Shown: one piece after another, positions 34,578-43,048 of the stretch
How positions within the stretch are numbered: position 1 is the stretch's first letter
Layout: the number at the start of each line of letters is the position of its first letter
Notes under the pieces: generated by a model
Database searches by the model: none
What the model was told of the DNA's origin: nothing
Seen by the model: only the letters and a program-made list of their open reading frames with translations
Translations under genes and position numbers: made by a program
Source: CAYNRE01 sp964399535
GTDB lineage: Bacteria > Planctomycetota > Planctomycetia > Pirellulales > CAYNRE01
Direction: 5' to 3'
Assembly (NCBI GenBank): GCA_964399535.1
Contig: CAYNRE010000032.1
Span: 509,253-573,252 of the forward strand
DNA: 64,000 nt

Positions 34578-35351
34578 TTATCCGGTCAGGGCTTCCGCCA
34601 GGAATTTGCGGGTCCGCTGGTGCTGCGGCGCATCGAAGACCTGTTCGGGCGGGCCTTCCTCGACGATGCTGCCGTCGGCCAACACCACGATGCGGTCAGC
34701 CATTCGCCGGCACATTTCCATTTCGTGCGTGACCATTAACAGCGCCAACCCCTCCGTGCGCAGATCGGCGAGAACGGCGATTACTTCTTGTTTGAGCTCG
34801 GGGTCGAGCGCACTGGTCACTTCGTCGCAGAGCATGGCCCGCGGTTCGAGCGCCAGTGCCCGGGCGATTGCCACGCGTTGTCGCTGCCCGCCCGATAGCT
34901 GAGCGGGGTAGTCGTTCAAGCGGTTGCCCAGCCCCACGCGATCGAGCAGTTGGCGCGCCCGGTCCATCGCTGGTTCTTTTTTCCAACCCAGTACCCAACG
35001 GGGTCCGGCGGCCACGTTTTCCTGGGCCGTGCAATGGGGAAAGAGCTGGTAGTCTTGAAACACCATGCCGACCATGCGGCGCAACTGCCGGGTGGCGGCG
35101 GCCGAACTGGGCGCGAAGCGGCCCCCCTCGAGCCGATGCGCGCCGACGCGAACCGACCCTGAATCGAAGGAGGTGAGCCCGTTGACACAGCGGAGCAGGG
35201 TGCTTTTGCCCCCTCCGCTGGGACCGATCAGGGCCAGGCTTTCGCCGCCGGCCACCGAAAGATCGATGCCGTCCAAGATTTGCCGGGCGGCGTAGCGCTT
35301 GCGCACCTGGCACACTTCGATCAGCGCAGATTCAAGCGGAGGCAGATTCAC
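34578..35351 (-). CDS. polar amino-acid ABC transporter ATPase (GlnQ-like)
   Basis: 257 residues. Complete ABC ATPase: Walker A GPSGGGKSTLL, Q-loop VFQDYQLFPH, signature LSGGQRQRVAIARAL, Walker B RAMLCDEVTSALD and the H-loop VTHEM. The Phe-Pro-His after the Q-loop, TSALDPEL and the C-terminal VFDAPQHQRTRKFL are hallmarks of the HisP/GlnQ group. The start is GTG at 35351 because its GTGA overlaps the TGA of the upstream permease gene, indicating translational coupling; an upstream in-frame GTG at 35378 is less likely. It energises the fused binding-protein/permease encoded just upstream. Confidence 0.92.
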   Translation of the reverse strand: MNLPPLESALIEVCQVRKRYAARQILDGIDLSVAGGESLALIGPSGGGKSTLLRCVNGLTSFDSGSVRVGAHRLEGGRFAPSSAAATRQLRRMVGMVFQDYQLFPHCTAQENVAAGPRWVLGWKKEPAMDRARQLLDRVGLGNRLNDYPAQLSGGQRQRVAIARALALEPRAMLCDEVTSALDPELKQEVIAVLADLRTEGLALLMVTHEMEMCRRMADRIVVLADGSIVEEGPPEQVFDAPQHQRTRKFLAEALTG

Positions 35352-37012
35352 GATGGTCCCCAGCGGCGTTCCAACCACCGCGACAAGTAACCCAACGGCA
35401 CCGACATCAACAGGTAGAGCCCCGCCGTGGCCAACCCCAGCTCGAAGAACTGTAGGCTCGAGCGGGCCAAAATCAGATACTCTTTGGTCAGTTCGCGCAC
35501 GGCGATCACGCTAACCAGGCTGGTGTCTTTGAACAGGGCCACCAGGTCGTTGGTCATGGCTGCCAGGGCCGTGCGCAGGGCCTGGGGAAAAATCACGCGA
35601 TAGAAGGCCATCTGGGGCGACATTCCCAGCGCCAGCGCGGCATCCCACTGGCCGCTGGGCACCGAAAGAATGGCCGCCCGATACACCTCGGCCTCGTAGG
35701 CCGCGTAGTTCAGGCCGAAACCCAGAATCGCCGTGGCGATGGCCGGCAAGCGCAACCCCGAGCTCGACAGCCCGAAGTACAAAAAAAACAAAACCAGCAA
35801 CAGGGGCACGCCGCGGAAAAACTCGATGTAAATCAAGGCCAACCAGCGCACGGGCCTGGGCCCATACAAGCGGCCGAGGCAAACCAGCAGCCCGATGCCG
35901 ACGGCCACGACCATGCTGGCCAGCGTGAGCCCCACGGTGGTTACCGCGGCCGAGGCCAAGAGGGGGAAGTAATCGCGCACGGCCCAGCCGGCGGCACCCA
36001 CCTGCGTGAGCGGCGGCACGGTGTTGGTTGGCTGTGGGGCCGCGCCCCCCACGGGTTTTCCCTGGGCGTCGAAGCCCAGCCCGGCTAATTCCAGCGGGCG
36101 AAGCGACCCTTGAGCCAGGCGGCTTTGATCTTCGTTCCAGAGCCGCCAGCGATGCAGGATCTCGGCCCATCGTCCGCTCGTGAAAAGCGTGCTCAGCCCC
36201 GTCTCCAGTGCCCGGCACAGTTCGGCGTCGGCCGAGCGCAGCGCGATTCCGTAACCCCCCGGACTGATGCGCGTGGCCGCGGTGCGCAGGCGAGGGTTTC
36301 CGGCGGCGTAGTAGGCCACGATGGTGTTGTCGAGCAACACCGCGTCGACGCGCCCCAGCTCCAGATCTAGATAGGGCTCGGTCTGGGTATCGAATCCGAC
36401 AATGTCCCGCACGCCCGCGGCTGCCAGGGCCCGGTCGCTCGCCGAGCCGGCCAGGGTTCCCACGGGCCGCTCACGGCAATCGGCCAGGTTGTGAATCGCT
36501 CGTTCGCCGTCGCGAACCACCAGTTCCAGAGAGTAGACGTAGTAGGGGCGCGAATAGCGGAACTGGTCGGGCGGCCGCTGGGGGATTTCGAGCCCGGAGA
36601 CGCCGATGTCGAAATCGCCCTTCTCCAACCCCGCGAGCAGGCTGACCCAGTCGTACTGCACCATTTCAGCCTGGACCGAGGTGCCCAGTTCCTGGCTCAG
36701 CCATTGCCCAAGCTGCTGCATCAGATCGACTTCGAAGCCGATTACTTGGCGGGGGTTTTTGGGGTCGCGGAACTGAAAGGGGGCTCCTCCCTCGGCATCG
36801 CCCGCCCAGCGCAAGGTTCCGCCGGCCAAACGCCTGCGAACGGCGTCGCGCAGTTCGGCGTCGAGCGACGCCGAGCGGTCCGCGCGGGGGGCCCTGCTGG
36901 CCGACTCAGCCCTGCTGGCCGATCCGGCCGTGGCCAAGGCTTCGGCGCGCACCGACGAGCTGCCCAGCCAGGCAAGCACGAATCCTCCGATCATCAGGTT
37001 TCTGACGGTCAT
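35348..37012 (-). CDS. fused solute-binding protein and permease, polar amino-acid ABC transporter
   Basis: 554 residues. A signal peptide (about 1-24) is followed by a family 3 solute-binding domain (about 50-320; GFEVDLMQQLGQWL, WVSLLAGLEKGDFDIGVSG, TQTEPYLDLELGRVDAVLLD) and then a His/Glu/Gln-type permease domain (about 355-550) with several membrane helices, the FFRGVPLLLVLFFLYFG segment and EVYRAAILSVPSGQWDAALALGMS, which holds the EAA loop that contacts the ATPase. This is the glnH-glnP fusion layout; the ligand is probably an amino acid. The start MTVRNLM at 37012 matches the signal peptide. The 3' end overlaps the ATPase gene by four bases. It is divergent from the LutA-like gene, 90 bases away. 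Confidence 0.92.
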   Translation of the reverse strand: MTVRNLMIGGFVLAWLGSSSVRAEALATAGSASRAESASRAPRADRSASLDAELRDAVRRRLAGGTLRWAGDAEGGAPFQFRDPKNPRQVIGFEVDLMQQLGQWLSQELGTSVQAEMVQYDWVSLLAGLEKGDFDIGVSGLEIPQRPPDQFRYSRPYYVYSLELVVRDGERAIHNLADCRERPVGTLAGSASDRALAAAGVRDIVGFDTQTEPYLDLELGRVDAVLLDNTIVAYYAAGNPRLRTAATRISPGGYGIALRSADAELCRALETGLSTLFTSGRWAEILHRWRLWNEDQSRLAQGSLRPLELAGLGFDAQGKPVGGAAPQPTNTVPPLTQVGAAGWAVRDYFPLLASAAVTTVGLTLASMVVAVGIGLLVCLGRLYGPRPVRWLALIYIEFFRGVPLLLVLFFLYFGLSSSGLRLPAIATAILGFGLNYAAYEAEVYRAAILSVPSGQWDAALALGMSPQMAFYRVIFPQALRTALAAMTNDLVALFKDTSLVSVIAVRELTKEYLILARSSLQFFELGLATAGLYLLMSVPLGYLSRWLERRWGPS

Positions 37013-37102
37013 CGTCGGCCGCTCGGGGAGGCGAATTCGGGGCGTCGCAGGTTGCCCGGCGCCGCTTGGTGGGCCGCGTCGGGCGGGGGTATCATACCCC
37101 AG

Positions 37103-37822
37103 ATGCAAATCTCGCTCATGATCACTTGCCTGGGCGACGTGATTCGCCCCGAGGCGGGACAAGCCACGGTCCGGCTGTTGGAACGGCTCGGGCACCAGGT
37201 CGATTTTCCCCAGCGGCAAACCTGTTGCGGCCAGCCGCTGTTCAACAGCGGGTTCGCCGACCTGGCCCGCTCTCAGGCCAAGCACACCATTGCGGTGTTC
37301 GACCACGGGCGGCCCGTGGTGGTCCCCTCGGGCTCCTGCGCCGCGATGGTCAAGCTCGAGTACAAGCATTTGTTGGCCGACGAGCCCGATTGGCTCGAAC
37401 GCGCTGGCGACCTGGCCGAGCGAACCTTCGAACTGGGAGACCTGCTGGTCAATCGGCTGGGCCTGGTCGACGTGGGGGCTCGATTTCAAGGCAAGGTCAC
37501 CTATCACTATGCCTGCCACCTGCGAGGGTTGTGCCTGACGACCGAGGCCGAGCAACTGATTCAGGGGGTCGCGGGAGTCCAATACGTGCCGCTGCCCCGG
37601 CAAGAGCAGTGCTGCGGATTCGGGGGCTCGTTTTCGGTGCGCTACCCTCAGATATCAGGCGCGATGGTCGACGAAAAGGTTCGGGCCATTGCCAGCACCG
37701 GGGCCGACACGCTCGTCTCGACCGACGCCGGCTGCCTGATGAATATTGGCGGCCGACTGCGGCGTCTCGGCCGGCCGATGCGGGTTTGGCATTTGGCCGA
37801 ACTATTGGCCTGCCAGCAATAG
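37103..37822 (+). CDS. LutA/GlcF-like cysteine-rich iron-sulphur protein
   Basis: 239 residues. It carries the two CCG-type motifs of the family: TCCGQPLFNSG (Cys41, Cys42) and QCCGFGGSFSV, with a Cys-His pair in YHYACHLRG and a Cys in DAGCLMNIGG. These bind a special iron-sulphur cluster in heterodisulphide reductase and lactate/glycolate oxidase subunits. Length and sequence fit LutA (lactate utilisation), but lutB and lutC are not adjacent, so partner proteins are unknown. ATG at 37103 with MQISLMITCLGD matches family starts. It is divergently transcribed from the ABC transporter operon. Confidence 0.88.
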   Translation: MQISLMITCLGDVIRPEAGQATVRLLERLGHQVDFPQRQTCCGQPLFNSGFADLARSQAKHTIAVFDHGRPVVVPSGSCAAMVKLEYKHLLADEPDWLERAGDLAERTFELGDLLVNRLGLVDVGARFQGKVTYHYACHLRGLCLTTEAEQLIQGVAGVQYVPLPRQEQCCGFGGSFSVRYPQISGAMVDEKVRAIASTGADTLVSTDAGCLMNIGGRLRRLGRPMRVWHLAELLACQQ

Positions 37823-37949
37823 TTGGCCCCGCCCCGGGGGCTGGCATTTGTCGCCGGGGCCGCGCGCGGTAAGGTGTCGGCTTTCCCCGGTCCGGCAGGC
37901 CCACCTCGGGAGCCGGGCGAGCGACCACCTGAACCGCCGCAGAGCCACC

Positions 37950-39752
37950 ATGAGTCGACCCAAGTCGGTACCGCGCCGCAGTAACGTCCGTGTGGAAGAT
38001 ACCTGGGATCTGGCCTCGCTCTATGCCGACGACGCCGCCTGGGAATCCGCGTTCACGCGCTGGGAAGCCCAGATCGGCAAGTTCGGCAAGTACCGAGGCA
38101 CGCTCGAAAAGAGTGCCAAGCACCTGGCCGATTGCCTGAAGTTCAATTTGGAATTCGAGCGGCTGGGAGAGCGGCTGGGCACCTACGCCTTTCTGAAAAC
38201 CGCCGAAGACACGGCCCAGGGCGACTATCAGCGCATGCAGGGCCGGTACCGCAATGCCGCCAGCCGGGCGGGGCAGGCGGCCAGCTTTCTGCAGCCCGAG
38301 ATCGTGGCCATCCCCGATGCCACGATGAAGCGCTTTCTAGCCAGCAAAGAGCTGAAGCCCTATGCCCTGATGCTCGACCGCTGGCTGCGCTATAAGCCGC
38401 ACACGCTTTCCGATAACGAAGAGCGGCTCCTGGCCATGCAGAGCGAGATGGCCAGCACCGCCCAGCAGGTGTTTCGTCAACTGCACAACGCCGATCTGAA
38501 ATTCGGTTCGGTCAAAGATTCCTCCGGGCAAACAATCGAGCTGACGCACGCCACGTTTTCCACCTGCCTGCACTCGCCCGATCGCAAGCTGCGCAAGGCG
38601 GCCTTTCACCAGCTTTACCAGGCCTATCACGGCCATCGCAACAGCCTGGCGGCGATTCTGGCCGGCTCGATCCAGCGCGACGTTTTCTATGCCCGGGCCC
38701 GCAACTATCCCAGCAGCCTGGCCGGCTCGCTGTTTCACGACAATGTGCCGCTAACGGTGTACGAAAGCCTGATCTCGGCCGTGCACCGGCACCTGCCGTC
38801 GCTGTATCGCTATTTTGAGTTGCGGCGCCGGCGGATGAAACTGAAAGACCTGCACCACTACGATACCTATGTGCCGATCCTGAGCGAGCAACGGACGCGC
38901 CACAACTGGAACCAGGCCGTGCGGTTGGTGGTATCGGCGCTCGAGCCGCTGGGAAGCGAGTACTGTGAGGTGCTGGAAGCGGGGCTCTCGGGCCGCTGGT
39001 GCGATCGCTACGAAAACCAGGGGAAACAAAGCGGCGCGTTCAGCTGCGGCTCGTTCGACGGGCTACCCTACATTCTGATGAACTACCAGAGCGAGGTGCT
39101 CGACCATGTATTCACGCTGGCCCACGAGGCCGGCCACTCGATGCACTCCTGGTACTCGGCCCGGTCGCAGCCGTTTCAATACTATAACTACACCATCTTC
39201 GTCGCCGAGGTGGCCAGCACGTTTAACGAGCAGCTGTTGAGCCAGCACCTGATGGCCCGGGCCCGCGACGACCAGCAGCGGGCGTTTCTAATCAACCGCG
39301 AGATCGACGCCATTCGCGGCACCATTTTCCGGCAAACCATGTTCGCGGAGTTCGAAAAACTTACTCACGAACTGGCCGAACAAAACGAGCCGCTCACCTT
39401 GCAGCAGTTTCAGAGCGTATACCGGCAATTGCTCGAGCGGTACTTCGGACCCGACTTCGCCCTGGACGACGACCTGGAGTTGGAGTGCTTCCGAATCCCA
39501 CACTTCTACTCGGCGTTTTACGTGTACAAATACGCCACGGGCCTTTCGGCGGCAATCGCCCTGGCCAATCGCGTTACCCAGGGTGGCCCCCAGGAACTGG
39601 CCGACTACCTGGGCTTTCTGCGGGGTGGATGCTCGAAGTACCCGCTCGACCTGTTGCGCGGAGCAGGGGTCGACCTGGAACAGCCCGGGCCGGTCGAAAC
39701 GGCGCTCGAGCGATTCGATCGCCTGGTGACCGAGCTGGACGAGCTGCTGTAG
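37950..39752 (+). CDS. pepF: M3 family oligoendopeptidase F
   Basis: 600 residues, the usual PepF length. Zinc site LAHEAGHSMHSW with His392, Glu393 and His396, and the downstream Glu in VAEVASTFNE. The N-terminal helical domain begins with EDTWDLASLYADDAAWE, typical of PepF. It cleaves peptides of about 7-17 residues in the cytosol. ATG at 37950 lies 127 bases after the LutA-like stop and is clearly the family N-terminus. It is convergent with the second pentapeptide protein, 19 bases away. Confidence 0.95.
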   Translation: MSRPKSVPRRSNVRVEDTWDLASLYADDAAWESAFTRWEAQIGKFGKYRGTLEKSAKHLADCLKFNLEFERLGERLGTYAFLKTAEDTAQGDYQRMQGRYRNAASRAGQAASFLQPEIVAIPDATMKRFLASKELKPYALMLDRWLRYKPHTLSDNEERLLAMQSEMASTAQQVFRQLHNADLKFGSVKDSSGQTIELTHATFSTCLHSPDRKLRKAAFHQLYQAYHGHRNSLAAILAGSIQRDVFYARARNYPSSLAGSLFHDNVPLTVYESLISAVHRHLPSLYRYFELRRRRMKLKDLHHYDTYVPILSEQRTRHNWNQAVRLVVSALEPLGSEYCEVLEAGLSGRWCDRYENQGKQSGAFSCGSFDGLPYILMNYQSEVLDHVFTLAHEAGHSMHSWYSARSQPFQYYNYTIFVAEVASTFNEQLLSQHLMARARDDQQRAFLINREIDAIRGTIFRQTMFAEFEKLTHELAEQNEPLTLQQFQSVYRQLLERYFGPDFALDDDLELECFRIPHFYSAFYVYKYATGLSAAIALANRVTQGGPQELADYLGFLRGGCSKYPLDLLRGAGVDLEQPGPVETALERFDRLVTELDELL

Positions 39753-39771
39753 TCGGTTCCCTGGGCCCGGC

Positions 39772-40203
39772 TTAGCCTGGCATGACTACCCCGGCCGGCT
39801 GAGGTCGCAGCCGGGTTCCCAACTGCACGCTGAGCAGTATTTCGGCCGCCGGCAGATTATCGGGAAAGAACACGCCGCCGATTTTGGCGTTGTGCAACGA
39901 GCATCCTTCCAGATCGAGGTGCCGCAAATCGAGCCCCCGCAGGTCGGCGTCTTTGAGGTACGCGCCGCGAAGTACGACCTTGCTGAGATCGGCCCGACGC
40001 AAATCGGCGCTGCGCAGGTCGGAGCCCGACAAATCAACGTTGGAACGATCGGCAATGGCCTGATGGAAGCCGGCCAGGTCGCCGGCCCGGAGGCAGCGAA
40101 ACGCCTCGTCATCGAGAAACCGTGGGCGGTTCTGGCCTGCCCCGTGATCGCCCGAGGCGGGGTTGGGGGGCCGGGAAGCCGACGGGGCGGTCGCGGTGAG
40201 CAT
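39772..40203 (-). CDS. short pentapeptide-repeat protein
   Basis: 143 residues. After a low-complexity N-terminus comes FLDDEAFRCLRAGDLAGFHQAIADR, then about ten pentapeptide units (LSGSDLRSADLRRADLSKVV through LRHLDLEGCSLHNAKIGG), ending in a short non-repeat tail. The start at 40203 is chosen because upstream codons are basic and Ser-rich without homologous look. Function unknown. Unlike the longer pentapeptide protein at 11.25 kb, the repeats occupy only about half of this chain and are preceded by a short helical segment. Confidence 0.8.
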   Translation of the reverse strand: MLTATAPSASRPPNPASGDHGAGQNRPRFLDDEAFRCLRAGDLAGFHQAIADRSNVDLSGSDLRSADLRRADLSKVVLRGAYLKDADLRGLDLRHLDLEGCSLHNAKIGGVFFPDNLPAAEILLSVQLGTRLRPQPAGVVMPG

Positions 40204-40537
40204 GGTTAGGCTCTCATTCCAAGCGCGGGGGATTCCGACACTCCAATCGTAGGTCGCGGACGACCGCCACGACGGAGCAGCCCGCGGCGCCACTGTGTCT
40301 GTGCAACTCATCCAAGCCGTCTTGCGCGGCACGATCGGGCGGGTAAGGCCCTTTCTGCCGCGACTCGCGGTAGCGATTGCGCGGAATCTCGGGGCGGCAC
40401 GGGGCAGCTACCCACCGCAGGAGCGTTCACCATCCACCCGGGGGGACGATTTGCCCCCGCCCGGTAAGGGGCGCTAGGATGGTTGCTGCACCGGCTTCCC
40501 CCCGCCCCGATTGCCCCTTGGCCGCGAGGAATCCCCG
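40204..40537. other. divergent intergenic region
   Basis: About 330 bases between the short pentapeptide gene (minus) and the TPR-peroxiredoxin gene (plus). No domain-bearing frame or hairpin with a T run was seen. GAGGA at 40526-40530 is the ribosome site of the downstream gene. Confidence 0.35.
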
Positions 40538-43048
40538 ATGGCATCGTACACCGCGCCGGTTGGTTGCCCGCGCACTTTGCGAAGGGCCTGGGTTGGTTCT
40601 CTGCTTTGCGCGCTGGTGCTGCTCGCCTCCAGTGCGGTGGCTGAGGACGACCCTTGCCTCGTGCGGGCCGATGCCCCCGCCGGGCACTCGACCCACGGTA
40701 GTTGGTTTAACGAAGGCCCCCGACAGCGCGCCAGGCGCATGGCGGAAGTCGGCACCACCCATCTGGCCATCACCACCCACGCACCAGAGGCTCAGGCCTT
40801 TTTCGATCAAGGGCTGAACCAGGTGTATGGCTTCTGGTGGTTCGAGGCCGAGCGCTCGTTTCGCGAGGTTCTCGCCCACGACCCCAACTGCGCCATGGGC
40901 TATTGGGGGTTGGCGCTGGCCAACTGGGAGTATGGCCCTCGGTCTCGGGCGCTGGTCACCGAAGCGCTTCGCCGTCAGGCCGGCGCGACGGCTCGCGAGC
41001 GGCAATGGATTGCCGCGGTGGCCCGCTGGCAGGGCGTCGACCCCGAGGCCGAGTTGCCGCCGGCCACGGATTTCGATCCTCAGTCGCCCTGGCAGCCGAC
41101 GCCCGACGCGAAGCCGGCCAAGGCAGCCTGGCAGCGCTTGCTGCGCGATCTGGAGGACCTGATCCACGACGATCCGAGCGACGTGCAGGCCAAGAGTTTT
41201 CTGGCGTGGATGATTTGGGAGGCGACCCGGCACGACGTTCCGCTGGCTGCTCACGAGCCGGTCGACGCCCTGATTGCCCAGGTGCTGGCGGTCGAGCCGC
41301 GCCACCAGGGCGCGCACCATTTTCGAATTCACCTCTGGGACCAGCGCAAGCCCGAGCGGGCCCTTACGGCCGCCGCGCTCTGCGGGCCCAGCGCGGCGGG
41401 AATTGCTCACTGCTGGCACATGCCCGGCCATATCTACGACAAGCTGCATCGCTACGCCGACGCCGCCTGGCAGCAACAGGCCTCGGCCCGAGTGGACCAC
41501 GCCTACATGGCCCGAGAGCAGGTGATGCCCTACCTGATTCACAACTACGCGCACAACCAAGAGTGGCTGGTGCGCAGCTTGAATCACGCCGGACGCCCGC
41601 GAGAGGCGATGGAATTTGCCGCCAACCTGATCGAGATTCCGCTGCATCCCCGATTCAACGCCCTATCGAGCGATGCGGGGTGCGCGGGCTATGGACGGCG
41701 GAGGCTGGCGGAAACCCTGGTCGATTTCGAACTCTGGGACGAGCTGGGCCGCCTGGCTCCAACCCCCTACCTGGCCAACTGGGGTGAACCCAGCCGCGAT
41801 CTGGATCGAGCCTGGGCACTGGGCTGGGCCGCCTGGGCCCACCACGACCTGGCCGGAATGCAGCGTGAAAGAGACCAAGCGCGGGCTTGCCTGGCGGAAC
41901 TAGAAGCCCGCCGCGACGCGGACGAAGCCAAGGCGGTGGCCGACGACCTGGCCGCGCAGCTTAAGCCCGAGGAGCGCGAGGCGGCAGCCGAAAAGCGAGC
42001 GGGCGAACATCGCTCGGTCCGCAAGCGGTTTGAAGAGCGATTGGCCGAACTCGAGGCGGCCCTGGCGGCGGCTCAATTGGCCAAGGCCGCCAACCCGGCG
42101 CCCGACCGAGCGGCCGCGGCCGCGGAGCCGCTGGAAGGCGCGCCTCAGGTTTCCCCGGCCGAGCTGGAAAAACTGGTCAAACAGGCTGGCGACGGGGCCC
42201 GACTGCGAATGGCCAAGCTGCTGCACGCGGCCGGCCAGACCGATCGCGCCCTCGTCGAGGCCCGGGCAGCTGCCGACGCCCGCGAGGGCCAGATCGAGCC
42301 CCTGGCCACGCTGGTCGATTTGCTGTGGCAGGCCGGCCAGGCCGACGACGCGGCCAAGGCCTTTACGAAACTTCGGGCTTGTGCCGCGGAAGCCGATTTG
42401 AATACGCCCTTATTGAGCCGACTGGCCCCCCTTGCCCAGGCCTTGGGGTGGCCCGCCGACTGGCGAACCCCGGCGGGCGCCGGGGACGACTTGGGCCCGC
42501 GGCCACCGCTGGATGAACTGGGGCCGGCCACCTGGCAGCCGTGGGCCGCCCCCGAGTGGCAACTTGCCGATGCCGACGGCGCGGACCATTCGCTCAGCGA
42601 TTACCGCGGGAGGCCCGTCTTGCTGATCTTTTACCTGGGGCTTCGCTGCCTGCACTGCGTTGAGCAGTTGGAAGCCTTCGCGCCTCGGGCAAGCGAGTTC
42701 GCGTCGGCAGGCATCGAGCTGGTGGCGATTTCAACCGAACCGCGCGAGCAATTGGCCCAATCGCGCGAGGAGTTTCGCCGGACCGACGGGGCGGAGTTCC
42801 CGTTTTTGCTCCTTTGCGACGCACCGCTCGACGTCTTTCGGCGTTACCGCGCTTTCGATGAATTCGAGGGACAGCCACTGCACGCCACGGTACTGATCGA
42901 CGCCGACGGCCGAGTTCGCTGGCAAGATGTGAGTTACGAGCCGTTTACCGACGTCGAGCTGGTACTAGGCGAATCGCGCCGGCTCCTGGGCCTGAAGTCT
43001 CGCCTGGCGCCGGCCGCCGACTCGGCTACGGCGACGTCGGCGGATTGA
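40538..43048 (+). CDS. exported TPR protein with C-terminal peroxiredoxin-like domain
   Basis: 836 residues. A signal peptide (about 1-37, ending SSAVAED) is followed by TPR-type helical repeats (about 60-430; AFFDQGLNQVYGFWWFEAERSF and later EVRARQLAFSA-like cycles), a charged coiled-coil/low-complexity bridge (about 430-560), further repeats and a thioredoxin-fold peroxiredoxin-like domain (about 665-836; GADHSLSDYRGRPVLLIFYL with Cys704-Leu-His-Cys707 in RCLHCVEQL, then LVAISTEP and VLIDADGRVRW). The CLHC pair suggests redox or thiol chemistry outside the cytosol. ATG at 40538 follows GAGGA. Its 3' end overlaps the convergent HEAT-like gene by 23 bases. Confidence 0.85.
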   Translation: MASYTAPVGCPRTLRRAWVGSLLCALVLLASSAVAEDDPCLVRADAPAGHSTHGSWFNEGPRQRARRMAEVGTTHLAITTHAPEAQAFFDQGLNQVYGFWWFEAERSFREVLAHDPNCAMGYWGLALANWEYGPRSRALVTEALRRQAGATARERQWIAAVARWQGVDPEAELPPATDFDPQSPWQPTPDAKPAKAAWQRLLRDLEDLIHDDPSDVQAKSFLAWMIWEATRHDVPLAAHEPVDALIAQVLAVEPRHQGAHHFRIHLWDQRKPERALTAAALCGPSAAGIAHCWHMPGHIYDKLHRYADAAWQQQASARVDHAYMAREQVMPYLIHNYAHNQEWLVRSLNHAGRPREAMEFAANLIEIPLHPRFNALSSDAGCAGYGRRRLAETLVDFELWDELGRLAPTPYLANWGEPSRDLDRAWALGWAAWAHHDLAGMQRERDQARACLAELEARRDADEAKAVADDLAAQLKPEEREAAAEKRAGEHRSVRKRFEERLAELEAALAAAQLAKAANPAPDRAAAAAEPLEGAPQVSPAELEKLVKQAGDGARLRMAKLLHAAGQTDRALVEARAAADAREGQIEPLATLVDLLWQAGQADDAAKAFTKLRACAAEADLNTPLLSRLAPLAQALGWPADWRTPAGAGDDLGPRPPLDELGPATWQPWAAPEWQLADADGADHSLSDYRGRPVLLIFYLGLRCLHCVEQLEAFAPRASEFASAGIELVAISTEPREQLAQSREEFRRTDGAEFPFLLLCDAPLDVFRRYRAFDEFEGQPLHATVLIDADGRVRWQDVSYEPFTDVELVLGESRRLLGLKSRLAPAADSATATSAD

